Shown: positions 26,338-38,425, numbered from the stretch's first letter. The stretch: DNA of 62,000 bases from Cryptomeria japonica (GCF_030272615.1 NC_081412.1:480119157-480181156); one strand, 5' to 3'. Made by a program: numbers and translations. The notes: generated from the sequence alone by a model not told the origin.

Positions 26338-28341
26338 ACATACCAGGGGTGCTAAACTACAAACCAAAATTGTTGGATTGTTCCGAGGTTCCTAAAAAGT
26401 CAGTTTTTAGCTTGTTTGAGTGTCTTTTTGGGTTGTGTGAGTTCTCCAGAGGAATGTGCAGATTGTGTTGACATTCTCATATTTGTATTTATTTATTTTT
26501 TATCATTCATGACATTTCTTGTGCTCCAATAAGAGTATTCATGCCTTACTATTGAGGTGTTTCGTATGCATTGTGTTGCTCGTTGTGTTGCTCCAAGGAG
26601 AGGGAGAGTTCCTCGTTGTTGAGGGATTGATTGTATGACTCTAGTGGGATGTGCTATGCCTTAATGTAAAGGATTAGATATGGTTTTGATCTCTTTTATG
26701 GATTGCATTCATGATTGGATTTTCCTTGTGTTGATTTGGTGAAGGCTTTCTTCCATGTGTATGACTTATGTGTCCTTTTATGAGCAGATTATTCTTAGTT
26801 ATGATTGTTTCTATATCATTTTTAATCCTTCATGATGTTTTACTATGTTCTTTGGATGTTTATTATACCCTATGGCTATGGTCCATGGTTGGGGGAGTGG
26901 GCTCTTTCATGTGTAGGACCAGGGTCATGAGCAATAGACCGCTAGTAGAGGGTCTAGACCGGTTGGAAGCACATGAAGAGTTTTCTATTTTAATTGCAAG
27001 TGATAACATTAATAATAATTGATTAGTGGGTTTGGGTAATTATACATCTACCTAATCAAGATAATAAAATTCATGATTATGATCTTGTGCCCCAATGATG
27101 CCCAAGGAGGCAGTTTTGGGATCTACTATTGGGAAGACAGTTGAAGCGGTGTACCGCTCTCTTGATTGGCTCCAAGGTTGAGACAGATTCCACATGAGGA
27201 AATCATGTGATGATACTATACCGCAAATGTGTCCATTATCCATATGCCTTGCTTTGTTGATTTCACCTCTGGAGGGTTTATTGTTGATTCAAGCCATGTG
27301 TTGTAATTGTTCTTGATTTCTTGTTGTTTTCTTGCGATGTCATGTTGTATCCCTTGGTTGTTAGGTGTCAACCTAGGTCTTGAGTGTGAGTTGGAACCCC
27401 ATATCATCTCCTAGCATGGGGGTTTGTTCCTATTTGGTTCCACATGGTCAGGTGGTTGAATGCCTTCTTCCATTGGGATGTTCTTCTTGGATGCCAGCAT
27501 GCATGGATTGGATTCTTGGATTCACCATTACGTGGATATTCTCTTGAAGATGATTTCTATGTACTTGGATAAGAAATCATTATACCATGATGAATAGTAT
27601 ATGTAAAAGAGATTATGTATCTGTGTATCATGTACGTTCAAATAGTTACAAGAAAAATTGTAATGGGATGATGTAGTGGATTAGGAGAAGTATTCATTGA
27701 TTATTCTTGATGTATTGGATATTCTTTATGTAATGTGAGTTTATGAGTTCTATGTGGAAGATTAATGAGCTAGCTTACATGTAAAAGTGTTGCATTTGAA
27801 TTCGTGAAATGGAATTGTGATGGGTAATCTTATGGAATGAATGTTAGAAAGGATAGTAGTGGTTGTTGAATCTTATTTGAGTAATAGGAGTTATTTAGAT
27901 GAAATAGTTGAAAAGAACTTAATGTTTATGGAAGATGACAGTAGGTGTATCAAGAATATTGGGTTAGTATTTCAAAATGAACTTAAGGAAATATAATGAG
28001 AAAGAGTTATGCATGTGTTAATGTTTATTCTAGTTGCATGGAATGTAAATGATTAGTTTAATATTAGTATATAATGATGATCTAGGTGGATTAGAGATAT
28101 GTTAGAATGATGTCAAGTAATGACGTTAAGATACCCTAGGGAATGGTTATATTTGCAAGAGTTTATTTGGAGATATGTTGATGTTTAAATTTTTTATTCC
28201 TCTTGCGTAATATAGCTCCATGAATATGCTCATAATGGTATAATGGTATAACACAGAGTAGAGAATGCTTAAAAAAAAATGTATCTCCATTTGTTAGTAG
28301 ATTACGGATTATTTCTCTAGGTTATTTTGGCGGGCATTACA
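26338..28341 (+). repeat. Probable LTR-related sequence ending GGCGGGCATTACA
   Basis: The composition is less AT-rich, G/T-biased on the plus strand and without open frames, as in many LTRs. It ends at 28341 with GGCGGGCATTACA, resembling the LTR terminus at 22011 read on the other strand. No PBS follows. It could be the outer part of element F's LTR or a separate solo LTR. Confidence 0.35.
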
Positions 28342-28965
28342 TATTACATTATGCTAACCTTCAAATGATCCAAAACCAAAACAAAGAAAATATTATGCAA
28401 TTGGTGTTGTTGATGGTGTGACGACACAATTTATGTGAAATCTTGAGGTAGATTTCTTGCAATTGTTTAATTTAGAATCTATACATAGAAAAATTATTTT
28501 TGATTGTTTTTATTTCATTCTAAAATAATATTTTTGTTATCTGCTAAATGAAGGCATTGGCCATTAACAATGAAAGTGGTAATGTTATCACTATTGTCAG
28601 CAAATAATAGGCATTTTTGAGACTACCATGCACATATGGATGCACAAGATAAATGAGTGTCATGTTACTACTTCTCTAAATTTGTAAGAGAATTGATAAA
28701 TGAGTGCTTGGGATACCAAAAATCACTTTATATACCTATCAAGGTTATATTAGGCATGTCTATCAATTTGGCATCATGGATTTTTTCCATGACAAATAGG
28801 TATCATATAGCATAATAGGAGTTTACCAGTGTAATTAGTGTAATTTGTTAATTTCTATGAGTTCTCTATTAACCAGCTTTATATTTATACTTAGGGTAAT
28901 AGTTAGCTAAGACATAACAAAATAATCATAGCTACTAAATAAATTCTTTTGCACTAATTTACTAG
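28342..28965. other. Anonymous AT-rich DNA
   Basis: No gene or element boundary was recognised between the LTR-like terminus at 28341 and the left end of element C. Confidence 0.45.
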
Positions 28966-29285
28966 TGTAGTCATCTGCGAGGAGAGACCTCAAGGAGATC
29001 AGTCCAAACTGGTCAGCAAGAGTAAACACAATGAAATCACACAAATATGATGGAGGAAATGCATAACATATATTTTTATTGCATAAAAGTTAATTACATC
29101 CAACTGGTAACAACCGGGTTACAACATACCGACACACAGGCCTAGTAGAATAAGTCACACTAAGACCTTGAATCATAAGATCTATCTTCTAGGCATAGTC
29201 TATCTATATGATACTCCTTGATTCTCTGATTGATTACATTCTAAAGCATACATACATACATACATACATACATACATACATACAA

Positions 29286-29329
<44 letters not shown>

Positions 29330-29783
29330 TGATCCAAAGGATCCTATCAACCCAAAAAGGATCAAAACCTGAAGAACAATGCAAAATGAACAAGGTCGGC
29401 CTCCACCAAGAGATTCCTTCGTAAAATCCAAAGGATGAAACGCAGAAGGTCGGCCACACACCAAGCAACATTGAGATCAATGTCCAAGGCTCCGCAAGAT
29501 TCATAATGGGTTCTGGTAGATCACTAGAATAGGTCTTAGGCAATAGGTAACAAAGGATCAACTGATAGCGATATCTTGTTGGAAAGTGATCCAAATGAGA
29601 TGTAGTTAGAAAGCAAGCAGGGTGATCAAGTCTTCAAGTAGAATCCAACTCTACAAGAACCGGTGAGCCAAAACTAGGACACACAAAGGAAAATTGAAAT
29701 TGCAAATAGAAAACAAACAAAAAAGGAAATGTTTTTGGTTGATGCAAGATTGTTGTGAACTGGGGATGCTCCTGCATCAGACA
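28966..29783 (-). repeat. Element C probable 3' LTR
   Basis: Downstream of the chromodomain stop the minus strand reads TGTCTGATGCAGGAGCATCC from 29783; a plausible LTR end, ATGACTACA, lies at 28966 (plus strand TGTAGTCATCTGCG). About 818 bp. No clean polypurine tract is visible before it, so the start is uncertain. It contains the CATA/CA microsatellite. Confidence 0.5.
29247..29327. repeat. (CATA)n(CA)n microsatellite
   Basis: About ten CATA tetranucleotides pass into about eighteen CA dinucleotides with one AAACATA interruption. The Cys/Val/Tyr repeat peptides predicted on the minus strand come from this run. Confidence 0.97.
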
Positions 29784-29812
29784 TCCGGGGTTAATAAAAA
29801 AAATTGAGCCTC

Positions 29813-30563
29813 TCACTTTGCTGGGGTCAAAGGGAAACCAAGGCGGTTTACCTCTGCCTGATAAATCCAAGATGAATCTTCCACTGGTTTGTTCTTCCAC
29901 TTCACAAGATATTCTTTGTACTAATTGCTTCGGGTACTATGCCCAATCCTACTATCCAAAATCTCTTCAATTTGATTTGGTTCCTTCTGGGGCAATTGTT
30001 TCTCCTAGTCTACAATACTATCCTCACTGAATTATGGCTCATGGTACTCATGAAGATCTACAATGTTGAATATAGGTGAAATACTCAGACTATCTGGTAG
30101 CTCCACCTCATATGCATTTCCAGAACTGAACTTTCTCAAGATCTTACAAGGTCCAAACTTCTTCATCTGCAACTTGTTATAAGTTCCAACCAGTAATCTC
30201 TCTTTTCTCAAATAGACCATCATTTCATCGCCAACTTCAAATTCCTTATGTCTCCTCTTCTCATCTGCCTTCTCCTTGTATTTGCTATTCATGTCTTCTA
30301 AATGTTGTCTAACCTGAATATGCAATGTTGCCATGTGATCTACAAATTCTTCTGCTTCTAAACTCTTCCGGTCTTCACTGCTAATGTCTCTTAATTCTAG
30401 TATTCCTTTAGGATGCACTCCGGTAACAATCTCAAAAGGTGTTTTTCTGGTACTTCTATTCACTGAATTGTTATAGGCAAACTCTGCTTGTGCAAGCATC
30501 AAATCCCAACTTCCGATTTTATCTCCCACTAAACATCTCAACAAGTTTCCCAAACTCTGGTTA
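29813..30563 (-). pseudogene. Element C integrase C-terminal part and chromodomain
   Basis: The frame 30553-30032 (173 codons) covers the end of the integrase core and its GPF/Y-type C-terminal domain: LAQAEFAYNNSVNRST, the TPFEIV-G segment, then KFGPCKILRKF (GPY/F-like) and IFNIVDLHEYHEP. After a stop and a frameshift a chromodomain follows at about 29930-29820, with YLVKWKNKPVEDSSW matching the KW-G/N-P-E/D--SW aromatic-cage pattern. It ends at a TGA at 29815-29813. Chromodomains of this kind are known to steer chromovirus insertion toward methylated-histone chromatin; here the domain is only a relic. Confidence 0.8.
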
Positions 30564-31353
30564 ACTACTTATTATGTCCATCAGTCTGTGGATGAAAAGT
30601 AGAACTGAACTTCAAATCTATCTTCATCTTCTTCCAAAGTGTTCTCCAAAAATAGCCAACAAACTTAGTGTCTCTATCTGAAACTATGCTCTTAGGTAAT
30701 CCATGTAATCTTACCACTTCCTTGAAAAATAGGTCTGCTATATGCAATGCATCTAATGTCTTCTTACAAGGTATGAAATGAGCCCTATTTGAAAATCTAT
30801 CCACTACCACAAATATAGAATCATTCCCTCTTGGTGTTTTAGGTAAGACAAGTACAAAATCGATACTTATATCCTCCCAAGGTCTTACTGGTATTGTCAA
30901 AGGTTTATACAATCCCACATTCTAACTACTACCTTTTGCAACTTGACAAACTCTACAACTCTGCACATATCTCTTAACATCCTTATGAATCTGGGGTCAA
31001 AAGTACTACTCACTCACCAATGCAACTGTTTTATCAATGCCAAAATGTCCAGCTAAACCTCAACTATGCTTCTCTTTTATCAGGTTCTCTCTCATGGAAC
31101 TTTTAGGTATGCACAACCGAACTCCCTTAAATAACATCCCATCCTGAATGAAGTAATCCAACCAATTGCTCCTATCAACCATAACCGGTTCTCTACATGC
31201 TTTCCAAGGTTCTGCAAAATCCAGGTCTTCATCATACAAGGTCTTCAAACCTTCAAAACCTAATACTGCCACTCTCATCTCTGTCAGCAAATTCCTTCTC
31301 CTACTTAATGCATCAATAACTTTGTTATATTTCCCACTTCTATGTTTCAACAC
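30564..31353 (-). pseudogene. Element C integrase, N-terminal zinc domain and catalytic core
   Basis: The segment contains the HHCC zinc-binding pattern in pieces (KHS-GLAGHFGIDKT ... RYVQSCRVCQVAKG) broken by stops near 31060 and 30990, then the core with the first two catalytic aspartates: SIDFVLVLP and IVSDRDTKF. The third acidic residue should follow HPQTDG; here the text is HNK, so the glutamate codon reads AAG (Lys), and a 1-base deletion right after it shifts the frame into 30553-30032. The usual text is TDGQTE. Both changes inactivate it. Confidence 0.85.
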
Positions 31354-31362
31354 AAAGGTGTA

Positions 31363-31773
31363 ACTCTATAAGAACTCTACCCATCTCGTATGTTTCTGAT
31401 TCAACTTACTCTAACTATTCAAATATTATAGATCTTGATGATCTGTATACAACACAAACTCCTTAGGCAACAAGTAATGTCTCCATTTCTTCAAGGCTTG
31501 AATTATGGCATAAAATTCCTGATCATATACTGAATATCTCTTCTGGGCATCATTCAATTTCTCACTAAAATATGCTATTGCTCTCCCTTCTTGACTCAAA
31601 AATGCTCCTATTGTTGTTCCACTTGCATCACAATCCACTTGAAATACCTTATTGAAATCCGGTAAATCCAACACAGGTTGCTCAGTCACTTTCTGCTTTA
31701 ACAACTCAAAACTTTTTTTTTCTCTGGTGGTCCACTTGAATTCCTTCCTATCTCCCCTTATGGTCTCAGTCAT
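31363..31773 (-). pseudogene. Element C RNase H
   Basis: This frame carries the Ty3-type RNase H order: VFQVDCDASGTTIGAFLSQ with the first catalytic aspartates, AIAYFSEKLNDAQKRYS, YDQEFYAIIQALKKWRHYL with the catalytic glutamate, and LYTDHQDL before a stop at 31426. The tail YLNS- and a tryptophan-rich linker continue in frame past stops to the sequence LKHRSGKYNKVIDALSRR (31350-31300). Confidence 0.85.
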
Positions 31774-31785
31774 AGGATTACAAAC

Positions 31786-32889
31786 TTAACTAAAATTTCT
31801 GATAAACTTCCGGTAAAACCTAGCCAATCCATGAAATGATCTTACCTCTCCAATGCTTTCTGGTGTAGGCCACTCAACAATGGCTTTCAATTTCTCAGGT
31901 TCCATCTTCAAACCATCCTCAGATATCACAAAGACCAAATAGACTAGCTCATCCTTCATGAAAGTGCACTTCTTGATATTGATCAATAACTTTTCTTCTC
32001 TCAACCTCTGCAAAACTTCTCTTAACTGCAACAAATACTCCTCTTTTGTTTCACTAAAAATCAGAATGTCATCCAAGTACACAATAACAAACTTACCCAA
32101 GAATTTCTTCAAGACCTCATTCATCAACCTCATGAAAGTACTCAGTTCATTAGTCAATCCAAAAGGCATCACCCACCATTCATATAATCCTTCATTTGTC
32201 TTAAATGTTATCTTCCATTCATCAACTTCTCCAATCATGATATGATGATATCCACTCTTCAAAGCTATCTTTGTAAAGTACTTTGCTCCACTCAAACAGT
32301 CCATTATGTCATCCATCCTAGGCCAGGGATACCAGTATTTCACTGTGATCTTGTTTATTGCTCTTGAATCAGTACACATCCTCCATTCTCCATTCTTCGT
32401 AGGTGCTAATACCATTGGTATTGCACAAGGGCTCAGACTTTCCCCGATCAAACCTTTCTCCAATAGCTCTTGCACTTGTCTATTTAGTTCTTCATTCTCT
32501 ACCAATGTTAACTGGTGTGCAGCTTTGATAGGAAAACTGGCTCTGGGAACTAAGTCCATGCAATGACTAATACTTCTAATAGGTGGAAATCCATCAGGTA
32601 CATTATCTGAAATGATGTCCTCATATTCTGTCAGCAAATCTCTTATTTCTGTTGGGTGTTCTCCTTCCGGTTCTGGTTTCTTAGCCTTCTTAGGAATTAA
32701 GGCAAAACACACATTCTCATGTCTCAGTCCATCCATGAACTTCCTTCCATCTACTAGATAGATTCTGGTATTTGTACAAACTTCATTATTCAAAGGTTCC
32801 TCCAAAGGCAACAAGGTTTGCTTCATCCCACTGGCTACAATAGTGTATGCATTCTTCCTCCCATCATGTATTGCCTGTATATCAAACTA
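31786..32889 (-). pseudogene. Element C reverse transcriptase
   Basis: A long frame (346 codons, 32826-31786) covers the connection from protease and the whole RT: SPCAIPMVLAPTKNGEWRMC, the WWVMPFGL segment, YLDD (residues 250-253) with both palm aspartates, and the thumb region ending EVRSFHGLARFYRKFI. The first palm aspartate is lost: the motif that normally reads KIDLKSGYHQI is KIALKSGYHHI (Ala at residue 188). Two stop codons (TAG TAG) just upstream, after LLLGRP, separate it from the protease in the same frame. Length is normal for the family. Confidence 0.9.
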
Positions 32890-33291
32890 CTAAGGTCTTC
32901 CCAACAAAAGATGACAAATGTCCATAGGTATAATATCACAGAAAACTTCATCATGATAATTCCCAATTTTCAATTTTACTAAACACGGTTCACTTACTAA
33001 TAACTTATGTTCATCCTGATTCCATGCTATTTGGTAAGGATTAGGGTGTTTCGATCTCTCTAATTTCAACTTATTCACCATCTCTTCTGAAACAAGATTA
33101 TCTGAACTACCACTATCAATAACAACTTTACAACACTTACCAGATACCTTACATTTGGTCTTGAACATGTTCTTCCTCTGCAAGGGTTCTTTATCTCCTC
33201 CAATATGACACAAAGCTCTCCTCATAATCAACAGTTCTCCATCTTTCGATTTATTGTCTGATCCGGTGGGGTTCTCCTCCACCACTGCCAC
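32890..33291 (-). pseudogene. Element C retropepsin-like protease
   Basis: The catalytic triad region is intact: CKVVIDSGSSDNLV with D59 in the frame that starts at 33291, followed by the C-terminal ICHLLLGRP strand that precedes the RT. The start of this frame is arbitrary because gag and pol are one polyprotein; a stop at 33304 separates it from the zinc knuckle. Confidence 0.85.
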
Positions 33292-33303
33292 TCTTCTGAT
33301 AGC

Positions 33304-34337
33304 CTCTTACTTCTTACATTCAAACACATGGTGTACTTCTCCTCCACATTTAAAATAGGTTCCTCTGAATGTCCTTTTGTCTTGTCTTCCAAAGTTCTCA
33401 TTCTGGTAACCATTTGGTTCTCTCCTACGGTAGAAATTTCTATCATCTTTCCAATATGAATTACCTTCCTTGCTTACTTCCTTGTCCTTGTTCTGATCTG
33501 TACTAGTTCCTCTTCCTCCAGTGTATCCTCTTCCTCCTTGAAATCTTCCTCCGGTAAACCTTCCACCTCTACCTCTCTATCTCTGCTCATGCCTTTTATT
33601 CAATTTCTCTTCAGCCTTTACTGGTAAGCCTCTTCAACACTCTCTAATTTGATCATACTAAGTTGATCTTGTATACACATCCACAATCCATTCAAATATA
33701 TTGCAATTTGTTCTATTTCATCATCAACATTTCTGGATCTGATGTTCAAATTGTAGAATGCTTCGGTGTACTCCTTCACACTAGATTCCTTCTGTCTCAG
33801 ATTCTGCAACTTTCAGAACAAATCTACTTGATAATTTGTTAGGACAAACTTTGATTTTAACTTAGCAATCATCCCATCCCACATCTTAATATTTTATTTA
33901 CCTCTTCTTTGTCTATCAACTTGCAAGTTCTCCCACTAAAGAGATGCATGACCCTTCAACTGGGTACATGCATACTTGACCTTCCTCTCTTCTGCAATGT
34001 TTTCAAAGTCAAAATACTTCTCCATATCTAAGATCCAATCCATCAGTTCATCCGAATCTAACTTCCCATCATATTTCACTGGGGTAAAATGAGATTTAGT
34101 GTTTTCCCTACTCAAAACCCTTAAAAACCTTTCCTCCTCTAGATCAATTGCCGGTAGGTTCACTTGTTATGTCGGGGATTCTTCTCCTTCTTCTTTGCTC
34201 AAATCCTCAATAGGTTGGCCTCTTCTTTGGGCTATCTCCACAACTTCTAACCGGGATGCTATTCCTCGCAACATCTCCATTATAGCAGGGTTTGCATTCT
34301 CACGCGCTCCACCATTCCTAGTTCCTCTTCACGCCAT
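33304..34337 (-). pseudogene. Element C gag
   Basis: An ATG at 34337 opens a protein starting MARR. In three frames it shows the retrotransposon gag core: ENTKSHFTPVKYDGKLDSDE and MEKYFDFENIAEERKVKYAC (34163-33936), GHASLWWENLQ, then ESSVKEYTEAFYNLNIRS (33809-33618), an R/G-rich linker (33560-33520) and a zinc knuckle at 33360-33307 whose first cysteine is Tyr (YFKCGGEVHHVFECKK). At least four frameshifts or stops. It formed the virus-like particle in the parent element. Confidence 0.8.
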
Positions 34338-34440
34338 TAAGTGAAAGTAACACGTACGGGTTCCTGATCGAGTTTTTAATAAATAAAATCCCAATCGGGT
34401 TTTTTAAATTTTAAACCATGAATGGGTTACAACTTGTACT

Positions 34441-36109
34441 TGTAGTGTCGTAAATTGTACACCCTTGCTAGGGTGGTACAATTTCACACTTAGGTTAGCA
34501 CCCGCCTTAGTGTGTTTGCATCTTGCACTGTAATTTCCTTTTAAGAATTTAATTAATTAATTTAATTAAATCTAAAGTCCTATTTCATCACTTCATACAT
34601 CATAAAATTGGGCCCTTTACCCTAAGTGTGCTCCTTTTTATTTTATTCCTCTAATAAATCATTTAATCATAAACCCTAATTATGTCCTATTTCGACCTTT
34701 AAGGCCCGATTTCGCATATCAATACACCTCAAAATCAGCTGTAACTTTGAGATTCGCTCTAATATCATCATATCTAATGGCCCTAAAAATTTGGTGAAAA
34801 GTTGGTCGGACCATGTGCGTTCCCGCCACGATCCTTGACTTTTTTTCCCAAAATTTTGGGAGCACAATTCTATGATATTATAGTGCTTAACCCCAAAATA
34901 TTGGCAGTAAATTCAATTCCTAGGTCATTTGAAAGGTGGAATTAAGTTGAAATTTAGATCTAGGGTCTGATACATAAGAGCTCTCTTTCTTCATTTTAAG
35001 GCAATTAAGATCTATCTAATCTAAAGCAGTTTTCAGCAAAGCAAGAATAAGGAGCCTTCTATGTAGTGAAAGAGAAGCCTATGTGGAGTCTTCAGAAACA
35101 TTCAACAACATTTCATCAAGCATTTGTCATCAATTAGGAGCCTTGAAGACATTGAAGAGTGATAGGAGATCTTGTGGCAATATCTCTCCCTTGGTGATTG
35201 GTATGATTTCATGTTATTTTCATGTCTTTGTATGAGATTCTTTACATCAACTTGCATATCTACATTCATTCTTTATATCACTTTGCATCATTGATTTAGA
35301 GCATTTACTTTGTCAATTACAACCATTTATGGTTTACTCTTTAGGGTTTCTCTAGATTGTTTACTTTCATTTTAGGATCTTGCATACACAAAAGGTTCTA
35401 GTACACTCATTTTCAGTACATGATCGGCTATTTGTGAAGGTGGAAATCACAAACATGAGGGTTTCACTAAGGCAAAACCCCATATAGCCACCCAAACCTT
35501 CCCTTTTTAGTTGCAGGTGCAGAAACAGGTACCCAGAGGCACTTTCAACACAACAAAAGGCACAAGAACCACCTAGAATCATCAGATCTGCCCTAATTTG
35601 CTTGGGATGGGGCATAGCACCCTATTCCTACCCACAAAAATGGCATGGTGCCATGGTCCCTCTTCTTTTCAGTGTTTTTTAGCAGGCTGCAACTTTAGGA
35701 TCTCATATTTGTAGTGTCTTAGTTGCAGCCTCCTGTCTGTAGAAAAAGGACAGTGGCATGACACCCTAGTCCAGGTCAGTTTTGTTCAATTTGCAGAATC
35801 AAGTACATGTCTATAATCCTCCCCCTTTCATGCTTTCATTATCTCATTTTCAGATCTGCAAGTTTGTGCAATTTCGAGTTCATTTATGCTTCATTTTTTA
35901 TCTCCTAGTCTAGTTGATCATTCAAACCCTAGTTTTTCTCATCATTTGCAACAAGAGGAATATAAACCCTAAGAGGTAATCCTTGTCTCTCTATTTCTCA
36001 CAAGAATTATCCAAAGTGATCTATCTCCCTAGGCTCTTTTGTATTCCCAATGTGTTGGCAAAAGTGGGATTAGGTCCTAGTCACCCGATCTCGCTTTCCC
36101 GCCGCCACA
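34441..36109 (+). repeat. Element B 5' LTR
   Basis: Starts TGTAGTGTCGTAAATTG and ends GCCGCCACA; 1,669 bp. It is repeated from 41218 (TATAGTGTCATAAATTG). A palindromic AATTAATTAATTTAATT block lies at 34549-34568. The three bases between LTR and PBS are TTT. Confidence 0.9.
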
Positions 36110-36112
36110 TTT

Positions 36113-36132
36113 TGGTGAACCCGACGTGAATC
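36113..36132 (+). promoter_or_regulatory. Primer-binding site of element B (tRNA-Trp)
   Basis: TGGTGAACCCGACGTGAATC is complementary to the 3' 20 bases of plant tRNA-Trp as I remember it. The following CAACCTT also occurs in element D's longer tRNA complement, seven bases farther along, so B may carry an internally deleted long PBS. Confidence 0.8.
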
Positions 36133-36451
36133 CAACCTTATTTAATTCTGATTTAAGTTCTCAAATATAAGTGTTTTTTCTATTTAAAATTCAAATTTAC
36201 ATTTACAATTTTCAATTCCTTTCAAATTTCAAAATTTAGAGGTTAATTTTGTTGAAACCCTAATTTTTCAATTCAAAATTGAACTCGTGGAAAGCTTAAT
36301 TTGGATCATTAATTTCAGATCTGATTTTGGAACACATTTCAATCATAAATTTCATTTTCTAAATCAACATTTAGAGTGCTTTCATTTGTTAAAATTGAAC
36401 ATTTCCTTTGATTTTACATATGTTATCATTTGAAAGAGGAAATTTTTTGTC

Positions 36452-38425
36452 ATGATGCATTCATTTCCTAGATGTGATAATGGGTTAGCTTCCCTTGTTT
36501 CAATTTTTCCATCTCTTAAATAACATCTTCCTATCTATGAAAACATTTTAGTGCCTAAAAGAGTTGTTACCAATCCCTTCAAAGCTCTCCTATGCTCCAA
36601 GGATGAAGATTTGAAGAGTGATCTTGACAATTCTCCTAAAATGTGTCATTCTCATCTAGCTATCTTAGAGGAAGAGGATGATATCATAAAAAAATTTCTT
36701 AATGTTACCTTACCTTCCTTACATAATGCCTCTCTAAGTGAAAAGGTATTTATGGACATTGACTTATCTTCTCCTAAATTTGGTCTTATCAATGGGGGCA
36801 TGTTAGTACAACAAGAGGTTATGAGCACTTATTTCGAAGATCTCCTTCCTAAGAATGAATCTTTGGGGAAAGATGTTCATCTCCATCCCAAAGAATACTC
36901 CCCTCATGAGGCTAATTTTGTGAAATATTATGGCATTGTCTCTACTTTTCCTATTGATGGCATTTCCTCTTTTGATTCCAATAAAATTCTCACTAGAGAT
37001 GACGCATTAATGAGAAATGCTTTCCCTTCTCCTAAAGTTTGTCTTACCCCTACAGATTCCTTAGAAAAAGAAGATGAAACCATGACCAATTTCCTTAATT
37101 CTCTCCCCCCTAAAGATCCTATTGAACACATTTTGAGGCAAGAAGATGATGTAAACACATATATTGATGCTTTCCTTCCTAAGGATGAAGAATTAACAAA
37201 CAATGTTATCCCTTCTCCCAAAATTGGCAATAACAATAAGGACATCTTTGTGCAAGATATTTCTAATACTTTTTCTAATGACCCCACTATTTGGGATGAA
37301 CCATTATAAGAAGTTGTTGATTATTCTCTCCCCCATGAGAGAACCCTAGCCAAAGAGGATGAAATCATGATTGATAACACCCTTGATAGCATCTCACCTT
37401 CCATGAATCTCAATCATTTTTTCTCTAAAGGTAAAGAATCTCCCTCTCCTCAACTTGGTTCTACTCATAAGGATACCCTAGTTCAAGGGAATATTGTTAA
37501 CATTTTTTTCAAAGATCTCCCTCTCAAAGGTGAGACTTTCAAGAGTAATGTTGATCCTTCTCCTAGAGAGTTTATTCCCCATGTATATCCTTTGATGATA
37601 GAGGATGATATTACCTTTCCTATTAATATTCTTCCTTCTAAAACATCAATGCCTATCCCTAGTCTCCCTCCAAAAATTGGTATTATCCATGATAAAATTT
37701 TAGTGCAAGGAGAGACTATCAACAATTCTTCCAACAATCTTGTTCATTCTTCTTCTAAGGACACCTTTCATATTCCTAAACCATATTCAATCAATTTTAT
37801 ACATGTGAATGAAATACCTAATAAACCCCTCTTCACAGTTCAAGGTGCTTGTACTTCTCAAAATTCCCCATGTAAGCCTATCTTAGTGGTTCCATGTGGT
37901 TATGCTAATGATTCTTTTTGCACTCCTAAGAAACCTATTATTACTGTGCACAAAGGTTATCCTACTAAGAGCCCTTATGAGTATGCTAATAAAATCATTG
38001 GAGAGAGTTATCATACGATTTCTCATACCTACAACACAAGAAACAATAGGCAACCTAGTCCTCCTCCAGTTATCCCAACTTCATTTCCTCCCTCTCAACC
38101 TGTTCTTCCACAAGCACCTCGCATATCAAATCTTAGCAAAGAGTATGATCTCATTGAACAACTTAAAGCTACTCTTGCCAAGATTTCTATTTGGGATTTA
38201 GTTCAAACTTCACCTTCTTATCATGGGATGTTACAAGACGCTTTGAGAAACTTAGATTTCCCACATGCAGTGACACCTAATAACATGTCCGCTTTGATTG
38301 ATCCTACAAACAAATCCAAAGCTCAAATTGTATTCACACAAGATGAGTTACCTTCTCTTGAAATCCAAAATCAATATGATCCTCTTATGATTGTGGCTAT
38401 TATCCATGATAGTGCTATAAGATGA
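36452..38425 (+). pseudogene. Element B gag-like repeat protein (N-terminal two thirds of the polyprotein)
   Basis: One frame runs from an ATG at 36452, through stops at about 36521, at 37307 (TAA) and at 38423 (TGA), so three point changes separate it from an open frame. The protein is built from about six diverged ~40-residue units: a VQ-E/D start, an F--LLPK/DLPLK-E core and a SPK end (STYFEDLLPKNESLGK, YIDAFLPKDEELTNN, IFFKDLPLKGETFKSN). It is acidic/serine rich and lacks Cys-His knuckles. After the repeats comes a P-rich linker (PSPPPVIPTSFPPSQPVLP) and a helical segment, YDLIEQLKATLAKISIWDLV, that commonly precedes the protease in plant Ty3 relics. The function of the repeats is unknown. 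Confidence 0.65.

Larger units (their letters stand above)
28966..34440 (-). mobile_element. Element C: defective Ty3/gypsy chromovirus
   Basis: On the minus strand, from right to left: gag with a zinc-knuckle relic, retropepsin, reverse transcriptase, RNase H, integrase, a C-terminal domain and a chromodomain, then a probable 3' LTR. The domain order RT-RH-IN plus chromodomain identifies a chromovirus. Many stops and frameshifts, a changed RT aspartate and a changed integrase glutamate show that it is dead. The 5' LTR is missing: its leader is cut at 34440 by the start of element B, so B probably inserted there, and the far side of B (42454 onward) does not show it. Confidence 0.85.

Noticed and set aside
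26768-27022. Plus-strand 84-codon ORF in LTR-like sequence
   Set aside because: It is hydrophobic at the start and then low complexity, in non-coding LTR-like DNA; no homology recognised.
29234-29594. Minus-strand Cys/Val/Tyr-repeat ORFs
   Set aside because: They are translations of the CATA/CA microsatellite in element C's probable LTR.
31958-32566. Plus-strand ORFs opposite the reverse transcriptase
   Set aside because: They are antisense shadows of the RT frame.
36928-37287. Minus-strand 119-codon ORF
   Set aside because: It is the antisense shadow of element B's repeat protein.
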